From positions 1-64,000 of the forward strand of contig CBDCZI010000029.1 in the NCBI GenBank assembly GCA_965224495.1: a DNA stretch of 64,000 bases. Direction: 5' to 3'. The notes below the pieces were generated by a model that was given only the letters and a program-made list of their open reading frames with translations, was not told the DNA's origin and made no database searches. Of the stretch, positions 24,067-32,242 are shown piece by piece; the first letter of the stretch is position 1; every line of letters starts with the position of its first letter. The stretch comes from CBDCZI01 sp965224495. Its GTDB lineage: Bacteria > Bacteroidota > Bacteroidia > Cytophagales > JAAEPT01. The position numbers and the translations under genes are program-made.

Positions 24067-26108
24067 TGAAAAATATATTCCTTCTTATCGTCTTTGTATT
24101 GCCGTTGTCTTTGATTGGTCAGGAGCATTATGAAGAATTATATACAGCCAAAAAGAGTGTTTACCACGTAACTACCGATGTGCTGGGTAATCGTGTGTAT
24201 GCAGGAACTCAAAAAGGACATATTATAGAGATAGACAACGAAGAAGAAACAATTGCTTCGTTTAAATCGGGAAAAGACTTGGTGCTTACACAGGCAGTTA
24301 GTCCAGAAAACACTACAATGGTTACTGGCTCAATTACAGGAGCCTTGGAGTTATGGGACTTGAAAAATCCCGTAGCACCAATAAAAACATTAGATTACCA
24401 TCAAGAGGCAATTACTTCATTGATTTACAATGCCAATGGTAACATACTTATTGTCGGTTCGGCAGATGGAGATATTACTATTTGGGATGTACACCGAGCA
24501 CAATTAATCAAAGCGTTAAAGGGACACAAAAAAGCAGTAACAAGTGTTTCTTTGCATCGTTCTGAAAAGAAATTAGTTTCGGGTAGTTACGACGGAACGA
24601 TAAAAGTATGGGATTTAGCTTCATTTCTCAATGAAAAAACTATTGATATGAAGGGGGGGAAAGTCCGAAGTGTAGCTTATAGTTATGACGGCGAGCATTT
24701 GGCAGTAGGAATGAGTAACAAAACGGTACGTGTCTTAAATGCTAAAAGTTATTCGAGTGAGCTTCTTTTTATGGGACACAGAGATGTGATTTATCAAGTA
24801 GCATTTACTTTCGATGACCATTATTTGATTTCGGGAAGCCAAGACAATACGATTCGTATTTGGGATATGAAAACAGGACAAGTACAAAAAAGCTTTAATG
24901 AGTTAGCTACTTTCGTCAATTTCAGTCTGCATCCAGACGGAAAATCATTGTATATCGCAGATATGACACCAATCCTTAAAGTGTGGGATATTAGCAAACT
25001 AAAACTAAAATCAAGTGAACGAGAGGTTGTTGCTAATTTAGAAACGCCTATTTTGAGAGGTAAAAAAGAAGTGTTTAAAGTAGATAGAAACCGTCCAAAA
25101 TTAGCCTTATTAGGAAAATACAAGGTTGACCACATATTAGAAACACACGACAATGAAATACTGATTAATGGAAATTTGGTCTCTCAAAACAAGCTTTACA
25201 AATTAGAGATTAACGGACAAGAAATACCTGTTCGTAATTACAAGTTTAGCTACGCTATGCGTTTAGCGATAGGTAAAACAACCATAAAAGTAAAAGCGAT
25301 AGACGTGTATAACAATGAGACGATAAAAGAATTTGTTATTCATCGTACCCCAAAGAACCAACAAAAAATTAAAACTTCAGGAAGAGAAGGGGTGGATTAC
25401 GCACTGGTTATAGCCACCGATAAGTTTAATGAATTTAAAGATTTGTCAAACCCTGTGTATGATGGGCGAACAATTGCTAAGAATTTAGAGAAGAAATTTG
25501 GCTTTCGTATCGACACCTTGTTTAACCCCACAAAAACAGAGATTTACAAAAAGCTAAGAGAATACAACAAGAAAGTATTTGCTGATGACGACCAGTTATT
25601 TGTGTTTTTTGCAGGTCACGGAGAGTTTGATGATATTTTTACAGAGGGTTACTTGGTAACTAAAGACTCTAAATTGGAAGACGAAGTAAAAGAAACCTAT
25701 ATTTCTCATTCCAACTTACGTACCATTATTGGTCATATTCCTTGCAAGCACATTTTCGTAACTATGGATGTTTGTTTCGGAGGAACATTTGATCCTCGTG
25801 TAGCAAAAAAAGGAGGGGTAATTAGAAATAAAAATGAATTTATAGCGAGTAAATTGAAATATACCACTCGTCGTTATTTGACTTCGGGAGGTAAAGAATA
25901 CGTGCCAGATGGAGGCAAAGGAGAGCATAGTCCGTTTGCTACGGAGTTTATCAAGGCACTCAATTCAAATGGGAGTAAAGATGGTATTTTGACGATTAAT
26001 GAAGTCGAACAATACGTAGAGCATATCAAACCAAACCCACAAAGTGGTGCTTTTGGAGAGAATGAAGCAGGTAGTGAATTCTTATTTATTTACAGACCAA
26101 AAGAGTAG
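24066..26108 (+). CDS. Exported WD40-repeat / caspase-fold (peptidase C14) protein
   Basis: This 680-aa protein has a signal peptide (MKNIFLLIVFVLPLSLIGQ). A WD40 propeller covers about 20-320 (GHKKAVTSVSLHRSEKKLVS, SGSYDGTIKVWDL, SGSQDNTIRIWDM), an Ig-like beta domain about 340-435 (YKLEINGQEIPVRNYKFSYA) and a caspase-hemoglobinase domain about 440-680. The catalytic dyad is visible as H518 (FFAGHGEFD) and C570 (TMDVCFGGTFD). Such proteins cleave after basic or acidic residues after activation; here export places it in the periplasm or at the surface. Its gene is translationally coupled (one-base overlap) to the basic barrel-like gene, so the two probably act together. Confidence 0.88.
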   Translation: MKNIFLLIVFVLPLSLIGQEHYEELYTAKKSVYHVTTDVLGNRVYAGTQKGHIIEIDNEEETIASFKSGKDLVLTQAVSPENTTMVTGSITGALELWDLKNPVAPIKTLDYHQEAITSLIYNANGNILIVGSADGDITIWDVHRAQLIKALKGHKKAVTSVSLHRSEKKLVSGSYDGTIKVWDLASFLNEKTIDMKGGKVRSVAYSYDGEHLAVGMSNKTVRVLNAKSYSSELLFMGHRDVIYQVAFTFDDHYLISGSQDNTIRIWDMKTGQVQKSFNELATFVNFSLHPDGKSLYIADMTPILKVWDISKLKLKSSEREVVANLETPILRGKKEVFKVDRNRPKLALLGKYKVDHILETHDNEILINGNLVSQNKLYKLEINGQEIPVRNYKFSYAMRLAIGKTTIKVKAIDVYNNETIKEFVIHRTPKNQQKIKTSGREGVDYALVIATDKFNEFKDLSNPVYDGRTIAKNLEKKFGFRIDTLFNPTKTEIYKKLREYNKKVFADDDQLFVFFAGHGEFDDIFTEGYLVTKDSKLEDEVKETYISHSNLRTIIGHIPCKHIFVTMDVCFGGTFDPRVAKKGGVIRNKNEFIASKLKYTTRRYLTSGGKEYVPDGGKGEHSPFATEFIKALNSNGSKDGILTINEVEQYVEHIKPNPQSGAFGENEAGSEFLFIYRPKE

Positions 26109-26109
26109 T

Positions 26110-26237
26110 TTAGGCATTTAGCCATTTCTCAAATTCTATTTCCATTTGGTGTCCGAGTAATCGGTCAGTTTTATTATTTCCAAAATTAGAGATTTGTAAG
26201 CCTAATAAACGTACACCATTTGTAGCGAAAACCACCC
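26110..26237 (-). pseudogene. DNA polymerase IV (DinB) C-terminal remnant
   Basis: The minus strand reads VVFATNGVRLLGLQISNFGN, then NKTDRLLGHQMEIEFEKWLN and a stop at 26110-26112. This matches the little-finger end of Y-family polymerases (V/IRLLGV-x-ISNF...). No palm or finger region remains. An N-terminal DinB remnant on the same strand exists at 51.6 kb. The fragment starts beside an imperfect inverted repeat (26231-26270), a possible breakpoint. Confidence 0.65.
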
Positions 26238-26270
26238 CTGAACCCATCCTTGGGAAGGAGGGGAGGTGTT
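26231..26270. repeat. Imperfect CCACCCCT/AGGGGAGG inverted repeat
   Basis: CCACCCCT at 26232 can pair with AGGGGAGG near 26259, with an inner CCTTGGGAAGG palindrome. It sits at the broken edge of the DinB remnant. GC-rich palindromes of this kind occur between genes in other Bacteroidota (from memory). Confidence 0.4.
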
Positions 26271-26335
26271 TGTGTGCTATTTGTGTTTGTCGTGGCGTTA
26301 GAAAGGCATCTCAATATTTCCTACTCAACACTCAT

Positions 26336-26464
26336 TCGGCATAGGGATTGAGAGCGAAAAAGCCCGCCACGTACTGACTTTTGTCGGCTAACTTGTTTTC
26401 TATCGATAAATTGACTGTTCGGCTCCTACCAAAACTGTTCAACGGTAAGTGGATGCCCCTCCCA
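26336..26464 (+). repeat. Dispersed intergenic repeat, copy B
   Basis: It contains CGGCATAGGGATTGAGAGCG running straight into AAAAAGCCCGCCAC (blocks 1 and 2 fused), TTTTGTCGGCTAACTTG with TTTCTATCGAT (block 3) and GTGGATGCCCC (degenerate final block). It is more degraded than copies C-E. It lies upstream of dnaX. Confidence 0.65.
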
Positions 26465-26535
26465 ATAAATTTAAAAATCACGAACAAAAAGGAAGAATTT
26501 ATGAAGTAACTATCCGTAGTTTTTAGTAGATTGCA

Positions 26536-28178
26536 ATGATGGAAAATTTCGTAGTATCAGCAAGGAAATACAGACCGCAAGGTTTTGAAGAGGTTGTGGG
26601 GCAAGAGCACATAACAACTACGCTTACTAATGCGATAGAAAATAACCATTTGGGACAGGCTTTGCTATTTTGTGGTCCTCGTGGAGTTGGTAAAACGACT
26701 TGCGCACGTATCTTGGCTCGTATGGTCAATGATTTTGGCGAAGACGAACAAAACACCTTAAATATTTACGAATTGGATGCTGCATCGAACAACTCGGTGG
26801 ATGATATTCGTAATTTGGTGGATCAAGTGAGGTTCCCTCCTCAACAAGGAAAGTTTAAAGTTTATATTATTGATGAGGTTCATATGTTGTCAAATGCGGC
26901 TTTTAATGCCTTTTTGAAAACATTGGAAGAGCCTCCTGCCTATGCTATTTTTATTTTAGCTACAACAGAAAAACATAAAATCATCCCAACGATTCTTTCT
27001 CGTTGTCAGATATTTGATTTTAATAGAATTCAAGTAAATGATAGTGCTAGTCATTTGAGAAAAATCGCCGAAAAAGAAGGCATCGAAATTGAAGATGAAG
27101 CTTTGCACTTGATTTCTCAAAAAGCAGATGGAGCGTTGCGAGATGCCTTATCTATTTTTGATTTGTTAGTGACTTTTGCTTCGGGGAATAAGATTACTTA
27201 CCAAGCGGTAATTGAAAACCTGCATATTCTTGATTATGATTACTACTTTCAAGTGGTAACAAAATTATTGGAGGAAGATATACCGAGTGTATTGGTTATT
27301 TTTGATAAGGTTATTAAACAAGGATTTGACGGACACAACTTTATTGTTGGTTTGGGAGAGCATCTTCGTAATGTGATGATGGCGAAAGATAAAGAAACGG
27401 TCGCTATTTTGGATGTGACAAGTGGTGTGAAACAACGTTACCTGGACCAGGCAGAAGCAGCGGATATTTCCTTTTTGTTATCGGCACTGAATATTGCCAG
27501 TCTTTGTGACCAAGGTTATAAGTCTTCGAAAAGTCAACGGCTACACGTGGAGTTAGCCTTGATGAAAATGGCATCTTTACCTCAGGCATTTAAAATGGCT
27601 ACTCTTGAAGAAGAGTTAAAAAAAAAATTAGATTAGCCAGAGAAAAGAAGAAAAAGGAGCTTGAAAAGGGCAAATCACCTGAAAAAAAGGAGTTTAAGCC
27701 TCAGGCAGGTGGTGCGTACAAGATAAAGCAAACGTACAAAATCCCTGATATTGATAAAATAAAAGCCGATAAAGCGGTTGAAAAAGCAAACTCTCACATT
27801 GATGAGGCAAACCTCCCGAAAGAGATTTTTAGCTTTGAGCAGTTAGAACGTGCTTGGAAACAATACCAATCTGAAATCCCACAATTTAACCGTGCCTTGC
27901 TTTTGAAGGGTGAAATCACCTTGGAAGGAACGGTTATCCATCTAAGTTTGAATAACCTTATTCAGCAACAAGAACTTAATCTATTTAAGGAAGAATTGAT
28001 GCAGTTTTTGAGAACTGAATTGAAAAACTTTTCCATTACTTTAGAGAGTTTTATTAAGAGAGAAGGCGAAACAGGGCGGAAAATGTATACTTCGGTGGAG
28101 AAATTTAACCATTTGGCAAAAAAGCATCCTGTGTTGAATTTGATGAAAATAGAGTTTGGTTTAGAGGTTAATTTTTAA
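26536..28178 (+). CDS. dnaX: DNA polymerase III subunits gamma/tau, split by an A10 slippage site
   Basis: The first frame (26536-27636, 366 aa) is the clamp-loader ATPase: Walker A GPRGVGKT (47-54), DEVHMLSNAAFNAFLKTLEE (Walker B region), ILATTEKHKIIPTILSRCQI (sensor 1 and arginine finger). The zinc-binding cysteines of proteobacterial DnaX are absent, as in other Flavobacteriia. It stops at 27634, seven bases after a run of ten A. The -1 frame then stays open to 28178, giving about 180 more residues (a Lys-rich linker, then FSFEQLERAWKQYQ... and LMKIEFGLEVNF), the tau tail. The short form would be gamma and the shifted form tau (547 aa). A decayed gene or a homopolymer sequencing error are the alternatives. 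Confidence 0.88.
27618..27627 (+). other. A10 homopolymer, probable transcriptional slippage or -1 frameshift site in dnaX
   Basis: Ten consecutive A end seven bases before the gamma-form TAG. Adding one A, or a ribosomal -1 shift on A AAA AAA, joins the ATPase frame to the tau frame (IRLAREKKKKELEKGK). In Thermus, dnaX uses an A9 run for transcriptional slippage; E. coli uses A AAA AAG. Confidence 0.65.
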
Positions 28179-28184
28179 TTAGTT

Positions 28185-31097
28185 ATGAGAATCGTATTTG
28201 TTGTTATTTTAGCGTTGGTTGGTGCCTTTTCTTTTGCTCAGTCTTCGGAGCGAATTACGGGAACGGATAATAATGGCTACCAATATTTTACTTACCGCAA
28301 TGACCCGCTCAATTCACGAACCTATATTTTGAGTAACGGATTAACGGTTTTATTGACGGTTTATAAAGATGAGCCACGTATTCAAACCTTTATTGCTGTG
28401 CGTGCAGGAAGTAAATATGACCCAGCAAACCATACAGGATTGGCTCATTATTTAGAGCACTTGATGTTTAAAGGAACAGAAAAAATAGGGACAAGCGATT
28501 GGGAAAAGGAAAAGCCGTACTTGAATAAAATAATTGCATTGTATGAAACGTATGGGCAAACAAGCGATAAAAACAAACGAAAAGAGATTTATAAACAAAT
28601 TGACGCTTTATCTTTACTTGCTTCAAAATATGCTATCCCCAACGAGTATGACCGTTTGCTTTCTGAAATGGGAGCGACAGGAACAAATGCTTATACTTCG
28701 TTTGAACAGACGGTGTATGTCAATGAAATTCCTTCAAATGAGTTAGCGAAATGGGCAAAAGTAGAGGCAGAACGTTTTTCTTCTTTTGTTCCTCGGTTGT
28801 TTCATACTGAGCTAGAGACGGTTTACGAAGAAAAAAACAGAACCTTAGATAGTGATTACCGTCAGATGAATGAGGCGTTGTTGCAAGGGCTTTTTCCTAA
28901 GCATCAATACGGTACGCAGACAACTATCGGTACAGTGAAGGATTTGAAAAAACCATCGATAAAGGCGATAAAGGAGTACCACGATACGTATTATGTACCA
29001 AATAATATGGCAGTATGTATGAGTGGCGATTTTAAGATGGAAGAGGCAATTCAATTAATTGATAAAGAATTTGGTGGTTTGAAACCGAAGAAATTACCGA
29101 TTTATGTTGCTCCGACCGAAGAACCTATCCGAGAGATTATTCAAAAAGAGGTGATAGGGCCAAATGCCGAGATGGTTTCGTTGGGTTTTCGTTTTGAAGG
29201 CTATGCAGAAAAACGTTCGATGATGGCAGAGTTGGTTTCTATGCTCTTGAATAATGGTGAGGCAGGGTTGATTGATATTAACCTGAACCAAAAACAAGAA
29301 ATACAAGGAGGGTATAGTTATGCTTACCGTCTCAACGATTACTCCATGCACGTTTTGGGAGGTAGCCCAAAACAAAACCAAAGTTTAAAAGAGGTAGAGC
29401 AAAAACTTTTGAGTCAATTGGAATTGATAAAAGAAGGTGCTTTTGACGAATGGTTACTCGATGCGATAGTGAATGATTATAAATTAGATGCACTAAAAAA
29501 GTTTGAAAATAACAAAGCAAGAGCACAAGTGTTACTCTCTTCGTTTGTTTACCAAAAAGAAGTAGGTGAGTATGTAGGGGAAATTGCACGGTTAGAGAAA
29601 ATAACTAAAAACGATGTAGTGAAATTTGCCAACAAATACTACAACAAAAATTATATCGTAGTATATAAAAAACAGGGCGAAGCGAAAAGAGAGCACGTTG
29701 TGAAACCACACATTTCGCAGTTACCGATAAATAGAGGGCAATCGTCAGTATTTTATGATGAATTGGTCGCTCACGCTGTAAAAGAGATGAAACCAAAGTT
29801 TACTGATTTCTCACAAATTAAGAAAGTGAAATTGAAGAAATCTGTTTCGTTAAACTACCTTGAAAATAAAGAAAATGAGTTGTTTAAACTCTATTATGTT
29901 TTTGATATAGGTACGTTGCACGACCAAGAGTTGGCTTTGGCAGTTAGCTACCTCAATTATTTGGGGACAAAAAGCTATTCGGCAGAAGCGTTACAAAAAG
30001 AGTTTTATAAAATGGGTTGTTCGTTTTATGTAACGGTAAGTGATACGAAATTGCAAATTAGCCTTTCGGGATTGAATGAAAATATGGAAAGGGGGCTTCA
30101 GCTTTTTGAGCAATTCTTGAAAAAACCAATTGCTGACCAAAAAGCTTACGATAAATTGGTTGATAAAATCATCAAATCTCGTGCTGATAAAAAAACGAAT
30201 AAACGAGCAATTCTTACGCAAGGGTTAGTTAATTATGCGAAATATGGAGCGAAGTCACCTTTTACCGATGTGCTTTCGGAAAAGACACTTCGTAATATTG
30301 CCCCTAAAGACTTAGTGAAGAAAATAAAATCGCTGACTAAATACCCTCATCGTGTGCTTTATTATGGTCCTGAGAATAAAAGTGAAGTAAGTGCTTTACT
30401 TAAAAAGCACCACAGACGATGTGGTAAAAAAACCTTGCCTGCAATGAGAACCTATCCGTTGTTGGCTTTAGATACGGCAAAGGTGTATTTTGTGGATTAT
30501 GATATGGTGCAATCAGAGGTGTTGCTGTTGTCGAAGTCTATTCCGTTTACTCCTGCGATTATCCCTCAGGCAAAGGTATATAATGAGTATTTCGGTGGAA
30601 ATATGAGCTCGATTGTTTTTCAAGAAATCCGTGAGGCAAGAGCGTTGGCTTACCGAGTGTATTCTCGTTACAGTACAGCAAATGACACAACAAAATCAAA
30701 TTATATTGTATCTTATGTTGGTACGCAGAGCGATAAATTACCAGAGGCACTCAAAGCAATGAACGAATTGTTGGACGAAATGCCACAATCAGAAACGACG
30801 TTTGTTAATAGTTTGACTTCGCTTAAAAAACAAATCGCTACTTCGCGAGTAACAAAAGCAAGTATTTTGTTTAGAGAAGAGAAAATGCGAAGTATGGGGT
30901 TGACAAAGGATATTAATCAGTTGATTTATGAGCAAAACCCTAAACTAGGTGATGTGGTCGCTTTTCATTCTGAATATATTAAAACACCAGCTCGTATTTA
31001 TTTGGTTATAGGTAAAAAATCGGCAATTGATTGGGTTGCGTTAAAGAAACTTGGCGAAGTAAGGAAATTAAGTAGAGAGGAAATTTTTGGGTATTAG
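28185..31097 (+). CDS. M16 family zinc metalloprotease (two-unit, exported)
   Basis: This 970-aa protein has a signal peptide (MRIVFVVILALVGAFSFAQ). Its N-terminal M16 catalytic unit carries the inverted zinc motif HYLEH (H88, E91, H92, in TGLAHYLEHLMFKGTE) with the downstream TVYEEKNRTLDSDYRQMNEA segment that supplies the third ligand. A second M16-like unit (about 470-960) includes GNMSSIVFQEIREARALAY, the usual substrate-binding R/Y region. Together the halves form a pitrilysin-like chamber that degrades peptides in the periplasm. It starts 6 bp after dnaX, so the two may share transcripts. Confidence 0.92.
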   Translation: MRIVFVVILALVGAFSFAQSSERITGTDNNGYQYFTYRNDPLNSRTYILSNGLTVLLTVYKDEPRIQTFIAVRAGSKYDPANHTGLAHYLEHLMFKGTEKIGTSDWEKEKPYLNKIIALYETYGQTSDKNKRKEIYKQIDALSLLASKYAIPNEYDRLLSEMGATGTNAYTSFEQTVYVNEIPSNELAKWAKVEAERFSSFVPRLFHTELETVYEEKNRTLDSDYRQMNEALLQGLFPKHQYGTQTTIGTVKDLKKPSIKAIKEYHDTYYVPNNMAVCMSGDFKMEEAIQLIDKEFGGLKPKKLPIYVAPTEEPIREIIQKEVIGPNAEMVSLGFRFEGYAEKRSMMAELVSMLLNNGEAGLIDINLNQKQEIQGGYSYAYRLNDYSMHVLGGSPKQNQSLKEVEQKLLSQLELIKEGAFDEWLLDAIVNDYKLDALKKFENNKARAQVLLSSFVYQKEVGEYVGEIARLEKITKNDVVKFANKYYNKNYIVVYKKQGEAKREHVVKPHISQLPINRGQSSVFYDELVAHAVKEMKPKFTDFSQIKKVKLKKSVSLNYLENKENELFKLYYVFDIGTLHDQELALAVSYLNYLGTKSYSAEALQKEFYKMGCSFYVTVSDTKLQISLSGLNENMERGLQLFEQFLKKPIADQKAYDKLVDKIIKSRADKKTNKRAILTQGLVNYAKYGAKSPFTDVLSEKTLRNIAPKDLVKKIKSLTKYPHRVLYYGPENKSEVSALLKKHHRRCGKKTLPAMRTYPLLALDTAKVYFVDYDMVQSEVLLLSKSIPFTPAIIPQAKVYNEYFGGNMSSIVFQEIREARALAYRVYSRYSTANDTTKSNYIVSYVGTQSDKLPEALKAMNELLDEMPQSETTFVNSLTSLKKQIATSRVTKASILFREEKMRSMGLTKDINQLIYEQNPKLGDVVAFHSEYIKTPARIYLVIGKKSAIDWVALKKLGEVRKLSREEIFGY

Positions 31098-31239
31098 GAT
31101 GTGTTTTTGATGATTCTTGTCGTGTTTGCTCTGTTACACAAGAACAAGCGTGTACACTCAAGTATGGTTTGAAATACAGCTTTACTAACCAAATAGATGT
31201 AACAATACGGTTTTTGCTATTGGAGGTAGGTATTTGGTG

Positions 31240-31396
31240 GCGGCATAGGGATAGAGGCGACATCCTTTGTGAGGAACGAACAAAGATATAGCCGAAAGCC
31301 CGCCCCGCTCTTTTTTTTGACGACGAGGTTCATCGCTTTTGAAGTATGAGCTATGAAAAAAATAAAATCAGGTACAAGTAAGGGGATGCTCCAAGA
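31240..31396 (+). repeat. Dispersed intergenic repeat, copy C
   Basis: It starts GCGGCATAGGGATAGAGGCG, then AAAGATATAGCCGAAAGCCC, and ends AAGGGGATGCTCCAAG. The first 66 bases match the reverse complement of copy A with three differences. It is the clearest copy for the block order. It fills most of the gap between the M16 protease gene and the DUF3109 gene. Confidence 0.85.
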
Positions 31397-31480
31397 TATT
31401 TTAGCCTATATATAAGGAGTAAACTATTTCTATTGTTTTTATGTTCTGTCTAAAATGCGAATAGTTTTTGTAGAGTTGAG

Positions 31481-31488
31481 TACCTTTG
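31481..31488 (+). promoter_or_regulatory. Candidate -7 box (TACCTTTG) for the DUF3109 gene
   Basis: Exact match to TAnnTTTG, 38 bases before the ATG. A TTTTTG lies only about 10 bases upstream, too close for a standard -33 box, so the overlapping TACTTTGG a few bases later may be the real -7. Confidence 0.4.
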
Positions 31489-31525
31489 TACTTTGGTTTT
31501 GTGCGATTACCCCTAAGAATAGAAT

Positions 31526-32119
31526 ATGATAGAACATAAAAATGTATTAATCAGTTTAGATGTTATTGAGAAAGAGTTCGTTTGCAATATTTCTAAATGT
31601 AAAGGAGCTTGTTGTATTGAGGGGGACTTGGGTGCGCCTTTAGAAAAAGAAGAGTTGCCTATCTTGGAAGAAATCTATTCGAAAGTAGAACCTTACTTAA
31701 TGGAAGAAGGGAAAAAGGCGATTAGAGAGCAGGGAACGTGGATAAAGGATAGGGACGAAGATTTTTCGACAACGACAATTGATGAAAAAGAGTGTGCGTA
31801 TGCATTTTATGATTTTGACCAAAATTTGAAGTGTGGTATCGAACAAGCTTATTTAGATAAGAAAATTGATTTTAGAAAACCTATTTCTTGCCAGTTGTAC
31901 CCTATACGTACGGTGAAATTAAATGAGTTTGAGGCATTGAATTATGATAAATGGGAAATCTGTTCAGATGCCTGTGTACTGGGTGAGGAACTGAAAGTGT
32001 CTGTGTTTAAGTTTCTGAAAGACCCTTTGGTGCGTAAATTTGGGGCACAATGGTACAGTGAGGCAGAAGAAATTATTGAGAAATACCAAGAAGGAGAAGA
32101 GCAGAAAATAAAGAAATAA
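31526..32119 (+). CDS. DUF3109 family cysteine-rich protein
   Basis: This 197-aa cytoplasmic protein has the conserved cysteine pattern of DUF3109 (related to YkgJ-type zinc or iron binders): FVCNISKCKGACCIEGDLGA (C20, C25, C29, C30), then ECAYAF, CGIEQAY, ISCQLYPIR and ICSDACVLG. The cysteines suggest bound metal, but the function is not known. Length and motif order match the Bacteroidota family. It stands alone, behind its own candidate promoter, between repeat copy C and the gldJ pair. Confidence 0.88.
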   Translation: MIEHKNVLISLDVIEKEFVCNISKCKGACCIEGDLGAPLEKEELPILEEIYSKVEPYLMEEGKKAIREQGTWIKDRDEDFSTTTIDEKECAYAFYDFDQNLKCGIEQAYLDKKIDFRKPISCQLYPIRTVKLNEFEALNYDKWEICSDACVLGEELKVSVFKFLKDPLVRKFGAQWYSEAEEIIEKYQEGEEQKIKK

Positions 32120-32173
32120 AAAAGAGTTACGGCGGAAAGGTGGTTGTACTCGTTAATATTAAAGTGTGATTGT

Positions 32174-32205
32174 TTTGGGATTTAACAGAAATAGTCGTAT
32201 ATTTA
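32174..32205 (+). promoter_or_regulatory. Candidate promoter of the first gldJ-like gene
   Basis: TTTG (32174-32177) and TATATTTA (32198-32205) are separated by 20 bases, close to the Bacteroidota TTTG/TAnnTTTG pattern with one mismatch. They lie about 40 bases before the ATG. Confidence 0.4.
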
Positions 32206-32242
32206 AAACTGTTTAGTGGATTTTAGGAATAAAATATAAGTT

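Noticed and set aside
27897..28178. Separate 93-residue gene downstream of dnaX
   Set aside because: The same frame is open upstream to the A10 run, and the residues read as the C-terminal tau domain, so this is the tail of dnaX rather than an independent gene.
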